Part shown: positions 1-8,161 of the stretch, piece by piece
Layout: every line of letters begins with the position of its first letter
Position numbering within the stretch: the stretch's first letter is position 1
NCBI GenBank assembly: GCA_035416745.1
Contig: DAOLNV010000005.1
Span: 86,720-127,309 of the forward strand
Source of the DNA: Candidatus Hydrogenedentota bacterium
GTDB lineage: Bacteria; Hydrogenedentota; Hydrogenedentia; Hydrogenedentales; SLHB01
Reading direction: 5' to 3'
DNA length: 40,590 bases
Notes under the pieces: generated by a model
Told to the model about the DNA's origin: nothing
Databases searched by the model: none
What the model saw: only the letters and a program-made list of their open reading frames with translations
Translations under genes and position numbers: made by a program

Positions 1-1763
1 TGGGCTTCGAGGTCCTCGACGGCCTCCTCCATGGCCTCGATGCGCGATTCGAGTTCGTCGAGGTCCTTCTTGCGGCGGCGCCGCTCGCGCTCCTCGGCCT
101 TGTCGCGCTTTCGGCGCTCGACCCGGCGGATCTTGAGTGGATCATCGGGTTTTTCGTCTTCCGCGCTCGCCTGACGCTCGCGCTGTTCGCGGTACTCCGT
201 GTAATTGCCGAGATGCGTGATCACGCGGTCCTGTTCGAACACCACCAGCCGGTCAACCATCTTATCGATAAGTGTGCGGTCGTGGGAGACCATCACCAGC
301 GTGCCGGGATACTGGGCCAGAGCCTCCTCGAGGGCCTCGCGCGACGCGATGTCGAGATGATTCGTCGGCTCGTCGAGCAAGAGGACGTTGGGTTCCCTGG
401 CAATGAGTTTCGCGATGGCCACCCGGCTCAGTTCGCCGCCGCTCAGTGCCGACACCGGTTTGAAAACCTCGTCTCCCACGAAGAGGAACCGCCCCATATA
501 TGTCCGCACCTGCTCGGGAGTCCAATCAGTGCGGGTATTGCGCATCTCCTGGAAGATGTCGAGCTCGCGGCTGAGGGTGTCGTGATGTTGCTCGTAGAAG
601 CCCAGCTGCACCTTGTGTCCAAGCCGCACGTCGCCCTCGCCTTCGGGCAGGCGACCCGCGAAGTGGCGAAGCAGAGTAGTCTTGCCGCAGCCGTTGGGGC
701 CGATGATGCCGATACGCTCACCGCGTTTCACTTCTAACGAGAAACCCTGGTACAGCACCAGCGGACCGTACCGCATCGAGATGTTTTTGGCCTCGATGAC
801 CACCTCGCCCGTGCGGACCACGTCCCCGAACCGGAATCCAGCTGATTTGCCTTCGGGGGGAGGGGCATCGATCCGCTCGATCTTCTCGAGGCGTTTCAGA
901 CGGCTCTGGACCTGGCTGGCCTTGGTGTTCTTGTAGCGGAACCGTTCGATCCAGCGCTGTTCCTTCTCGATGAACTCCTGCTGTTTCTGGTATGCCTTCT
1001 CGTGCTGTTCGCGCAACAGGGTCTTCTGGCGCAGGTAAAAGGAATAATCCCCCGTGTAACTCCGCACCTGCCCGCGTTCGATCTCGTCGATGCGCGTGAC
1101 CACGGCGTCCAGGGTGCGCCGGTCATGCGAGACGATGACAAACGCCTTCGTGGATTCCTGCAAGAAAGCCTCGAGCCATTCGCGCGCCGCGATGTCCAGA
1201 TGGTTCTCCGGTTCATCGAGAAGGATGAGGTCCGCGTCCTGCAACAGTACCAGGGCGAGCATGAGGCGGGTGCGTTGGCCGCCGCTCAGGGCCGTGACCG
1301 GCAGGGCGAACTCGTCTTCCCGAAACCCCAGCCCGAAAAGCACGCTGCGTACCCGGGCGCGGAATTCGTAGCCTCCGTGAATGCGGAACTTATCCTGGAG
1401 CCGGCTGTAGGCGTCCATGACTCCATGCTCACCCGCGGCAAGTCTGTGTTCGAGGTCGCTGAGGCGCTTCTCCTCTTCGATGAGCCCTTGGAACGACCGC
1501 ATGACGGCGCGATGGATGGTTTCACCGGGCAGCAGGTCCGGCATTTGGGCCAGGCACGCCACACGCGCGCGGCGCATCCGCTCGATGGACCCCGACGTCG
1601 GCTCAAGTTGGCCGGTTATGAGGCGGAAAATCGTAGTCTTACCCGTGCCGTTGCGGCCGATCAGACCGATTTTCTCGCCTTCCTCGATGCGGAAATCGAC
1701 GTCCTCGAGCAACGGGACACCGTCGTAGGATTTCGAGACCTTTTCCAAACGCACCAAGCTCAT
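1..1763 (-). CDS. ABC-F family ATPase, C-terminal end cut by window
   Basis: Cytosolic ATPase of the ABC-F type, which in characterised members acts on ribosomes and has no membrane domain. The reading frame opens with ATG at 1763 and runs 587 codons off the window edge without a stop. Two nucleotide-binding domains are visible. The first has Walker A GRNGTGKTT (about residues 36-44) and LSGGQRTRLML. The second has GPNGCGKTT and LSGGELSRVAI. Between them lies the long charged helical linker typical of the family, and a Lys/Arg/Glu-rich coiled-coil tail begins near the window edge, as in Uup/YheS-type members. Domain 2 has the usual DEPTNHLD (351-374), but domain 1 reads DEPENHLD (1194-1217). 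A good sigma-70-like promoter lies just upstream, so it is probably transcribed separately from the glycosyltransferase genes before it. Subfamily (EttA, Uup, YheS or resistance type) cannot be settled here. Confidence 0.93.
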   Translation of the reverse strand, partial: MSLVRLEKVSKSYDGVPLLEDVDFRIEEGEKIGLIGRNGTGKTTIFRLITGQLEPTSGSIERMRRARVACLAQMPDLLPGETIHRAVMRSFQGLIEEEKRLSDLEHRLAAGEHGVMDAYSRLQDKFRIHGGYEFRARVRSVLFGLGFREDEFALPVTALSGGQRTRLMLALVLLQDADLILLDEPENHLDIAAREWLEAFLQESTKAFVIVSHDRRTLDAVVTRIDEIERGQVRSYTGDYSFYLRQKTLLREQHEKAYQKQQEFIEKEQRWIERFRYKNTKASQVQSRLKRLEKIERIDAPPPEGKSAGFRFGDVVRTGEVVIEAKNISMRYGPLVLYQGFSLEVKRGERIGIIGPNGCGKTTLLRHFAGRLPEGEGDVRLGHKVQLGFYEQHHDTLSRELDIFQEMRNTRTDWTPEQVRTYMGRFLFVGDEVFKPVSALSGGELSRVAIAKLIAREPNVLLLDEPTNHLDIASREALEEALAQYPGTLVMVSHDRTLIDKMVDRLVVFEQDRVITHLGNYTEYREQRERQASAEDEKPDDPLKIRRVERRKRDKAEERERRRRKKDLDELESRIEAMEEAVEDLEA

Positions 1764-1823
1764 CGGAGCGTATCATCCTTGATATCTGTGCGGAAGTCTT
1801 CCCGCGACACAAACCGAAACGAG

Positions 1824-1852
1824 ATTATACCGGCTCGGAGGACCCCTATCCA
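1824..1852 (-). promoter_or_regulatory. Sigma-70-like promoter for the ABC-F gene
   Basis: On the minus strand TGGATA (1847-1852) and a perfect TATAAT (1824-1829) are separated by exactly 17 bases. This would start transcription near 1817, about 54 bases before the ATG at 1763. It is the best consensus match I found in the window. Confidence 0.6.
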
Positions 1853-1890
1853 GAAACCAAGGAGAACCGTCCCGGGTAGCGCAATACGCT

Positions 1891-2982
1891 CTAGTCCTTC
1901 CCCTCTATCATTTCTTCGTAGAGCGCGACATAACGCTCGACCATGCGGTCGGTGGTGAGGTGTTCGTTGACGTAGCCCGTGGCGCGGTCGGCGAGTTCGG
2001 AGGCGAGCTCCGGGTCCTGGATGAGCCGTATCATGGCCGCGGCAAGGGCTGAGGGGTTTTGCTTGGGGACCATTAACCCTGTGATGCCGGGTTTGACGGT
2101 CTCGATCATGCCGCCGGCGTCAGTGGATACGACGGGGACGCCCGAGAACATCGCTTCGGCGCACACGCCGCCGAACCCCTCCTGCTTGCTCGACAATACG
2201 AAGGCATCGAGTACGGGGAGTATCCGGGGAACGTCTGTCCGGTAGCCCAGAAAAGTGACGCTTGGACTCAATCCGGCCGCTGCGACCTGCGCTTCGATGG
2301 CGCCGCGCAGTTCCCCGTCGCCAACGAGCGCGAGATGGGCGCCAGGCAGTGTCTTCTTTACAACAGACATGGCCTCGATGAGGGTCGCGTGGTCTTTATG
2401 TCCGACAAAAGCCCCCACATTTCCGAAGAGGGGCGCCTCTTCAGGCAGACCCAGCTCGGCGCGGGTACAGGGGGTGACATCGAACCGGGCGGGGTCCTGG
2501 GCGCTGTTCACGACGGAGAGTTTGGCCCCGGACACGCCGAATTCGCGAAGGATGTCCGCAATGCACTGCGAGACGCAGACAATGCGGTCAGGAAACTCGT
2601 ATTTCCATCGGTTGATGACGTTGGCTCTCGGGGCAAAGTCCACGCGCCGGGTAACCATCACCTTGGCTCTGCGTGCAAACATCCGCGCCAGGCAGGCCAG
2701 CGTATGGGCATGGCTTGTGTGGGCGTGCAGGATATCGATATCCAGCGATTTGACGGCTTTCGCGAGCCGCCAGGCGGTGAGCAGGTCGATTTCTCCGCGA
2801 AACGGGCAGGTTATGCGGGTGAGGTTCTGGATGCCGTGGTCCCGCTGCGTGAACTCCCCGTCCGGATGACCCCCGACCGCCACGAAATGGCCGCGCTGAG
2901 CCAATCCCTTGATGAGGTAGCTTGCTTGCTGCTCGCCCCCGCGCCAGCCGCGCTGTTCGTCAAGATGCAGTGTGCGTACCAT
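1891..2982 (-). CDS. GT4-type glycosyltransferase
   Basis: Predicted GT-B fold retaining glycosyltransferase (CAZy GT4-like), 363 aa. It begins MVRTLHLDEQRGWRGGEQQ, where the glycine-rich GGEQQ loop is the usual acceptor-side feature. The donor-side half carries GNVGAFVGHKDH, a LVGDGELR stretch and the conserved E-x7-E region SSKQEGFGGVCAEAM followed by GVPVVSTDAGG. The frame is open for a further 15 codons upstream, but that part lies inside the preceding gene. ATG at 2982 gives a natural N-terminus with the first beta strand near residue 2, so it was chosen. It overlaps the end of the upstream glycosyltransferase by 23 bases, implying translational coupling. Sugar donor and acceptor cannot be told from sequence; lipopolysaccharide or exopolysaccharide assembly is the likely setting. 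Confidence 0.9.
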   Translation of the reverse strand: MVRTLHLDEQRGWRGGEQQASYLIKGLAQRGHFVAVGGHPDGEFTQRDHGIQNLTRITCPFRGEIDLLTAWRLAKAVKSLDIDILHAHTSHAHTLACLARMFARRAKVMVTRRVDFAPRANVINRWKYEFPDRIVCVSQCIADILREFGVSGAKLSVVNSAQDPARFDVTPCTRAELGLPEEAPLFGNVGAFVGHKDHATLIEAMSVVKKTLPGAHLALVGDGELRGAIEAQVAAAGLSPSVTFLGYRTDVPRILPVLDAFVLSSKQEGFGGVCAEAMFSGVPVVSTDAGGMIETVKPGITGLMVPKQNPSALAAAMIRLIQDPELASELADRATGYVNEHLTTDRMVERYVALYEEMIEGKD

Positions 2983-4114
2983 GAATCTCCAATGCGCGGC
3001 AGTATGCTTCGGCTGTGCGCCGCGCAAACACCTCTAAGGTGAAGTCTTTCAGTATCCGCTGCCGTCCCGCCGCCCCCATTTTGCGGCGCAGTTCAGGGTT
3101 AGCGAGCAATGTTCTTATCGCCTCTGCCAATGGTTCGACGGTTCCCGCGGGCACAATGAATCCCTCGACGCCGTCGGTCAAGATCTCGGTCAGGCCGCCG
3201 TAGTCCGAACAGACCACGGGCTTTTCCTCGGCCATCTGTTCCTTCAAACTGAACGAAGAGGTGTCGCAATCGATGGATGGCTGGACGCCTATGTCGAAGG
3301 CCTGGGTGGACCGGGCCATGTCGCCGCGAAACCCCGCGAAGCGTACGATGCCGGCAATTCCAAGTTCCTCGGCGAGGCGGACCAGCTCCTGCTCCAAATC
3401 CCCCTGGCCCAGAACAAGCAGGCGCAGGTTGGGAAACTCCCCCTTGAGCCATGCCGCGGCGCGAAACAGGAATTCGTGGCCCTTGGCGGGAACCAGCCGC
3501 GCGGCAATTCCGCATACCAGCTCATCGTCTCGATAGCCAAATTCGGCGCGCGCTTGGGCCCGTTGCGCCGCGTCAGGCTTGAACTCTTCCGAGTCAACGC
3601 CATTATGAATCGAGCACATTCGCGCGGGGTCAAAGGCCCGTTGCTCTCCCAGCGTTTGCCGGACCGTGTCGCACACCACGATCTGGAAATCGGTCCAGCG
3701 CCGGTTCAAGACGCGGTTGGGCCACATATCATGCACGGGGTAGGTGTTGTGGCGTGTCCGCACGAGGCACACGGGCCGGCCCAGAAGGCGGTTTGTGGCT
3801 GCCGCGGCCCAATGATCCTGCGAACCGTTCACGTGCAAGATATCCGGTTTTTCCTGCTGGATGAAGCGGCGCGTCTCGCGAATATCGGCCAGCCAGCAGA
3901 GCGGGCGGAGTCCCCCGCGAAACGTAAAACGGTTGTCTACCCCGCAGCCGGCCGCCTTGGCGTGTTCCACAAGCACGGAATCCGGTTTGCAGCCGATGGT
4001 GACACGATGTCCGAAGCGCGTGAGTTCGGCAGCCAGGCTGGAAACGTAGCGGACCTGTCCCCCGCCGCGCAGATGGGGGTCCGTCATGAGAATATGAAGC
4101 GGGCGGCCTGTCAC
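2960..4114 (-). CDS. GT4-type glycosyltransferase
   Basis: A second GT4-like enzyme of 384 aa. The N-terminus reads LHILMTDPHLRGGGQVRYV, the typical first strand plus glycine-rich loop. The C-terminal half has GIAARLVPAKGHEFL, RLLVLGQGDLEQEL and SIDCDTSSFSLKEQMAEEKPVV with SDYGGL, the usual donor-binding segment. An open frame continues far upstream (to 4513), but it lies inside the preceding gene. The GTG at 4114 overlaps that gene's TGA as GTGA and places the first beta strand at residue 5. That overlap decides the start and implies translational coupling. Note CDTSSFSLKEQ in place of the more usual EGFGLVxLEA. Its partner is the GT4 immediately downstream; the pair may add consecutive sugars. 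The substrate is unknown. Confidence 0.88.
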   Translation of the reverse strand: MTGRPLHILMTDPHLRGGGQVRYVSSLAAELTRFGHRVTIGCKPDSVLVEHAKAAGCGVDNRFTFRGGLRPLCWLADIRETRRFIQQEKPDILHVNGSQDHWAAAATNRLLGRPVCLVRTRHNTYPVHDMWPNRVLNRRWTDFQIVVCDTVRQTLGEQRAFDPARMCSIHNGVDSEEFKPDAAQRAQARAEFGYRDDELVCGIAARLVPAKGHEFLFRAAAWLKGEFPNLRLLVLGQGDLEQELVRLAEELGIAGIVRFAGFRGDMARSTQAFDIGVQPSIDCDTSSFSLKEQMAEEKPVVCSDYGGLTEILTDGVEGFIVPAGTVEPLAEAIRTLLANPELRRKMGAAGRQRILKDFTLEVFARRTAEAYCRALEIHGTHTAS

Positions 4115-6864
4115 TTGAGGGAAATCGCCTCTTCCACCGTCACCTCCGGCAGGTGCTCGATCGTAATACCTTTGAAAGCAGCCGGGTCGAAATGGTTGGC
4201 AAACACCACGACCTTGTTGGTCTTGCCGAACTCGAGTTTGCTGCCGGCCTCGAAGAAATAGGCTACGACAGGGTTGGGATTCGGCGTATATCCGCGCCAT
4301 GATGCCAAGGCGGGAAACACGGTGCGCTGCACGCCGTTGACCCAGGCCCGAAGCCCATAGTTGCTTCCCGCCAAGTCCAGTCCGCACTTGGGCGGCAAGG
4401 GCGAGGCGTATCCCTCCGGTATGCCCGGCACGCCGGAACCCGTTCGAATGGGATCGAATGCCGCTTCCGGCTCGAACCGAATCACGAAGAACAGGCGCTT
4501 GGGGTAGGCCCAACAGGGGCGGTTGAGCTGGAAGGGAAGCGTATCGATATCTTCTTTCAGGGACTCGGGCACGTGAAACGCAGCCGAGAGCCAGACATCG
4601 CGGCGGATATCCATCTCTGTAGTCAGCCGCACGCCTTCGAAATCTCCCTGCGGCAGCGATTCTACCCCTTCGGCGAACAGACGCCGGGTCACCAGCCAGT
4701 CCCGGATGCTGGCGGACATGGCCTCTCCTCGAAACGTCACGGTCTGGCGGCTGAAACGGTCTTCGCTGCGCACGACAATCTTCGCCGTGGTTCCGGGTTG
4801 GCCCTGGGCATACAAGTTGCCGTTGTCCGTGCGGTGGGGCACGCCAAAGACCTCCGGGCGTTTGCGCCGGGCCGCCGCCGGCGAGCGGCGCACCACCTCG
4901 ACAATCCGGGCCTCTTTCGGTTCGAGAAGGCAGGACAATTCGCTATCGCGGGTGAACAGTCCGTCGTTTGGCCCGAGATAGTTGTACTTGCGGGGATGGA
5001 TTTCCCGGACGATGTACTCCAGGTCGTGTTTGAGGTGGAGCCGCAAGTGCACTTCGCGGGGATCGTAGCTTGTATTAAACAGAAAGAGCACAGCGCCTTG
5101 AGCCGTGGCGTAGCTGTATCCATCAACCTCGCCGAGTCCTGGTTCCGCAAGGATCTCCTCGACAAACAAGCGGTCGGCGAGGTATTTGCGCTCCCAGGCC
5201 AGCCATTTGACAGCGAAGGCCCGGTCTCCTTCGGGAAGATCCTGTGGAAGGGCGTGAAATCTATGCCGGGGCGTCGTGGCCAGGGCCGATATCAAGCCAT
5301 AGCGCCAGCCGGCACTGTCGTGATACAGGTACCAGGGGTAATGTTCCGCGCCGGGGTACGGCGCCCCCAGCGCTGCTTCGGGCGCCATGCCCACTGCGTT
5401 CGAGAGCTTGCTGCGCGGTATCAGGAAGCTGTGCGCACGCCGGAAGTATAGGCGCTGCATATCCGCGAAAAGCCGTCCCGGATGAATGTCAGGCAATGGC
5501 AGGGGATGTTCCTCGGACATTACGGCCAGGGCGTCGCACAGACGGGCCAGCCCGGCCCCGTAGCTCACGTACGGCCGCATGCAGGTCACATGGGCATAGT
5601 TCTCCTTGAGGGAAGCCACTACTTCGACCAGCCCCTGAAACGCTTTCATCAGCGACTGAATCCCCGCCGAATGACCATGACCCGCGGCATGGCACTGCAC
5701 AATGGGGCTACCGCTGACTTCAATGTTTCGGAACTGATACCGGTCCATGATTCGAAGACAACGGTCCACCAACGAATCGCAGAACGCTTCCGAGGCAAAA
5801 CAGGGGGCGAAATCATGGGTGGCGGGCGCACCCAAGGGGTCCAGGGCCACCCATCCCAAGTTTTCCGTGCGGTCCCGCCGGATTCGCAGCACTTGATCGA
5901 GGCCTTCTATCTGCAGTTGTTGTTCTACGGTCTCGCGAAGCGGATAGGATTCCAGCGACTCGAGCATACGCGGCAAGAATACGCGGGTAGCATTGAGCCA
6001 GCGGCATTGCTCCAACACCTCGAGATCACTGGGGCCGGCAGTGCCTTGTTCGGGCCCCTTCAACTCCACGGAAGGCAGTTCGGCCAGCGATGCGCCCGTC
6101 AAAAGATACTCGCGAAACCATTGTTGCTCGCCGATGTCCAGATCTGCCGCCGTATCGTGAAACGGGTTCTTGCAGTTTCTGCCTTCGAGCGAGCAAACGC
6201 CGATATGTGCCGCAAGCATCTGGTGACTGCGCCCCGGTGTAAGCTTCGTCCCTGGATAGTACTCGAAGGTGAAATCACGGCCTTCACACACCACGAAATA
6301 CCCCGGGAAATCCACGCAGAAGAAAAGACTGCTCCGTTGTGACCGCAAGAACATGACCGGGTAATACATGCCCCCGTCATGCACGTGACAGCCGTATCTC
6401 GGGTCTACGGTATGTTTGATAACCGTGACTTTTTCGAGGAATGCGTCCTGAGTGAGCCCGTGGAAGGCGACATTCTTGCGTATGAAGTGTTCGCCACGGA
6501 ACAACACATATGAAATCTGCGCTTGGAGCCAGCCGCAATCCAGTTTGGTTACCAGGGTAGATACGTCTCCCGAGCCCCGGGCCTCCATTGCGCTCACCTG
6601 CCCTTCCAGGGCGGATAACGGACCCGATGAGAACCACGCCTCGAACGGGCTGAAACTCAGGTGGAGCTGCTCGCCGGTCAGCTTGTTGGTCATCGTGGCA
6701 TGCCCGGGTTCGCGCGGGTCCAGTTTGATGACCAACTCGAGGAACCCGTTGCCCAGCGTCCCTTCGCCCCTCGATACGTGGGCATACGCAGGCTCCCGGC
6801 GTTGGGGTGCGTCGCGCAGTTCGAGTTGTGGGTATATATCCGCTTTGTATCTGCCCGTTGCCAT
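4111..6864 (-). CDS. Large glycoside-hydrolase-like protein (GH36-like layout), function unproven
   Basis: A 917-aa protein without an obvious signal peptide. The first ~300 residues look like an all-beta domain of the galactose-mutarotase/supersandwich kind (for example LVTKLDCGWLQAQISYV). A probable TIM-barrel region follows, with NIEVSGSPIVQCHAAGHGHSAG near the middle, then a short beta-sandwich (GAVLFLFNTSYDPREVHLRL, LLEPKEARIVEV) and a final beta-rich domain. The order resembles GH36-type alpha-galactosidase relatives, and the CHAAGHGHSAG stretch recalls uncharacterised members of that group, but I recognise no complete catalytic signature. ATG at 6864 was chosen over one 39 bases upstream because GAGG sits 7 bases before it. 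The stop overlaps the start of the downstream glycosyltransferase, so the protein is probably made in step with two GT4 enzymes. Without secretion it could act on a cytosolic oligosaccharide, or it may be a non-catalytic sugar binder. Confidence 0.75.
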   Translation of the reverse strand: MATGRYKADIYPQLELRDAPQRREPAYAHVSRGEGTLGNGFLELVIKLDPREPGHATMTNKLTGEQLHLSFSPFEAWFSSGPLSALEGQVSAMEARGSGDVSTLVTKLDCGWLQAQISYVLFRGEHFIRKNVAFHGLTQDAFLEKVTVIKHTVDPRYGCHVHDGGMYYPVMFLRSQRSSLFFCVDFPGYFVVCEGRDFTFEYYPGTKLTPGRSHQMLAAHIGVCSLEGRNCKNPFHDTAADLDIGEQQWFREYLLTGASLAELPSVELKGPEQGTAGPSDLEVLEQCRWLNATRVFLPRMLESLESYPLRETVEQQLQIEGLDQVLRIRRDRTENLGWVALDPLGAPATHDFAPCFASEAFCDSLVDRCLRIMDRYQFRNIEVSGSPIVQCHAAGHGHSAGIQSLMKAFQGLVEVVASLKENYAHVTCMRPYVSYGAGLARLCDALAVMSEEHPLPLPDIHPGRLFADMQRLYFRRAHSFLIPRSKLSNAVGMAPEAALGAPYPGAEHYPWYLYHDSAGWRYGLISALATTPRHRFHALPQDLPEGDRAFAVKWLAWERKYLADRLFVEEILAEPGLGEVDGYSYATAQGAVLFLFNTSYDPREVHLRLHLKHDLEYIVREIHPRKYNYLGPNDGLFTRDSELSCLLEPKEARIVEVVRRSPAAARRKRPEVFGVPHRTDNGNLYAQGQPGTTAKIVVRSEDRFSRQTVTFRGEAMSASIRDWLVTRRLFAEGVESLPQGDFEGVRLTTEMDIRRDVWLSAAFHVPESLKEDIDTLPFQLNRPCWAYPKRLFFVIRFEPEAAFDPIRTGSGVPGIPEGYASPLPPKCGLDLAGSNYGLRAWVNGVQRTVFPALASWRGYTPNPNPVVAYFFEAGSKLEFGKTNKVVVFANHFDPAAFKGITIEHLPEVTVEEAISLK

Positions 6865-6887
6865 GCGCTCGCCTCTTTGCCATACAG

Positions 6888-6896
6888 ATTCTATCA
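6888..6896 (-). promoter_or_regulatory. Extended -10 promoter for the GH-like/GT4/GT4 set
   Basis: The minus strand reads TGA followed by TAGAAT (6888-6893), an extended -10 element (TGn plus a 5/6 hexamer) without a convincing -35. Transcription would start near 6881, about 17 bases before the ATG at 6864. Confidence 0.45.
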
Positions 6897-6981
6897 AATA
6901 CATTGGGGCAAAGGAAAGAGGCGCTCATAAGCCACTGTCTTACAATGACTTACTTATTGGATGCCGCCGGGCGCTGTGGGA

Positions 6982-7221
6982 TCAACGCGTGGTATCCGGT
7001 GGGTGTTCCCCGGTCTTGGCACTGGTGTCCTCTTCCTGGTCAGGCAGGGGGACGTCTTCGGATGTTCCTTCTTCTTTTTTGTTGGACAGGTCGATTTCGG
7101 TGAGGAGGCCGCCTACCGTAAGATTGGCGGATTCGAGTTGTTCGAGGGCCAGCTCCAGTTCGTCATCGATCTGAGCCAGGTCCTCGGACTGGTGAATTTC
7201 GATTTTTCGTTTCTTGGCCAT
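6982..7221 (-). CDS. Small acidic hypothetical protein
   Basis: A 79-aa protein I do not recognise. It starts MAKKRKIEIHQSEDLAQ and has a central amphipathic, probably helical stretch (DDELELALEQLESANLTVGG) followed by a Glu/Asp-rich, probably disordered tail. ATG at 7221 is preceded by GGAAG six bases upstream, which supports it over an ATG 30 bases earlier. A candidate extended -10 element lies over the end of the preceding gene. The strongly charged composition and size suit a small cytosolic binding or adaptor protein, but there is no direct clue to a partner. It is last in a same-strand run after the HDOD-domain gene. Confidence 0.65.
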   Translation of the reverse strand: MAKKRKIEIHQSEDLAQIDDELELALEQLESANLTVGGLLTEIDLSNKKEEGTSEDVPLPDQEEDTSAKTGEHPPDTTR

Positions 7222-7267
7222 AGTTCTTCCGTGAGGTGATTTCTGCTGCAACTATTGGATAGCAGAT

Positions 7268-7276
7268 GTTATAGCA
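7268..7276 (-). promoter_or_regulatory. Extended -10 element before the small acidic protein gene
   Basis: The minus strand reads TGC-TATAAC (hexamer 7268-7273), a TGn extended -10 with 5/6 match. It overlaps the stop codon region of the HDOD gene. The implied transcript would start near 7261, leaving a leader of about 40 bases to the ATG at 7221. No -35 is evident. Confidence 0.35.
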
Positions 7277-8144
7277 TAGGCGCAGAGATGGGGCCCACCT
7301 CCCGCATGAACCCTCCGAGGAGCGCCCCGCGATGCTCCTCGGTCAATTCGGGTACCTGTTTCATGACGATATCCCAGGCTTCGGCATCGTCAGCGGCCTT
7401 TTGGCACGATGGCTCGAAATGGCTTGGGTCTTCATGGGCGGTAAGGTTCGCAATTCGCACGACAGCGGCAAGCAATGGGTCTTTTGCTCGGGTTAAGGCA
7501 ATGTCGGCCTTGGGATGATGTAACAGCAGGCCGTCGGTCAGCGTTTGTGGAAAATTCCATCGTGTTGCGAGTGCCGCCGCGGCATCGGCATGCGTAAACC
7601 CGAACACTTCAGTCTCGATATCACATAGTTTCCTGCCCCCGCCTCCGGCCTGCGCGTACATCTTGGTGTAGTCCGTTGCGAATTGGCGCATCAGCACGAG
7701 TTTCCCGATATCGTGTAACAAGCCGGTGATGAAATCTTCGCCGTGCAGCGCCAGCCGCAAGTGTTCGCCAAGCTTCTTCGAGAACCCCGCTGTCAGGAAC
7801 GAGTGTTTCCAGAAGTCGCCGGCAAACAATGACGCGGTTCTCCTGCTGCGCAGGATATCGAAAACAGAGATGCCCAACACGATATTGCGGACTTCCTGGA
7901 CACCGAGAATAACCAAGGCCAGCTTCACGGTACCAACATATTGCCGCATGCCGTAATACGGGGAGTTGCTGATGCGGAGCACTTTCGCGCTCAGGGCGGG
8001 ATCCTTTTGGATGACCTCGGCCACGGCGGGCAGATCGACATAGGGGTTTTCGGTAAGGAGAAGGACCTCTGACACGACTTTTGGAACCGCCGGCAGGTCG
8101 CCGACGCGCTCGATCACGTGCTCGAGATTGGCAGATGCACTCAT
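7269..8144 (-). CDS. HDOD domain signalling protein
   Basis: A 291-aa single-domain HDOD protein, a relative of HD phosphohydrolases used as a signalling module in motility, biofilm and cell-cycle control. Visible features are DLPAVPKVVSEVL near the N-terminus, DPALSAKVLRISNSPYYG (the characteristic HDOD core), LGVQEVRNIVLG, and LLHDIGKLVLM, which keeps an HD pair. Many HDOD proteins are thought to have lost hydrolase activity, so catalysis is uncertain. ATG at 8144 was chosen because AGGA lies 8-9 bases upstream, although the frame is open to 8186. It follows the universal stress protein gene by 17 bases and is probably co-transcribed with it. There is no attached receiver or GGDEF domain. 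Confidence 0.9.
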   Translation of the reverse strand: MSASANLEHVIERVGDLPAVPKVVSEVLLLTENPYVDLPAVAEVIQKDPALSAKVLRISNSPYYGMRQYVGTVKLALVILGVQEVRNIVLGISVFDILRSRRTASLFAGDFWKHSFLTAGFSKKLGEHLRLALHGEDFITGLLHDIGKLVLMRQFATDYTKMYAQAGGGGRKLCDIETEVFGFTHADAAAALATRWNFPQTLTDGLLLHHPKADIALTRAKDPLLAAVVRIANLTAHEDPSHFEPSCQKAADDAEAWDIVMKQVPELTEEHRGALLGGFMREVGPISAPML

Positions 8145-8161
8145 GAAAAGCATCCTAGCAG

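Noticed and set aside
1764..1890. Terminator between the GT4 gene and the ABC-F gene
   Set aside because: Only a four-base stem without T-tract was found.
2983..3027. N-terminal extension of the GT4 gene (1891-2982) by 15 codons
   Set aside because: It lies inside the upstream gene, has no ribosome site, and precedes the natural first beta strand.
4115..4513. 133-codon upstream extension of the GT4 gene (2960-4114)
   Set aside because: It is out-of-frame sequence of the GH-like gene, and the GTGA overlap at 4114 explains the start.
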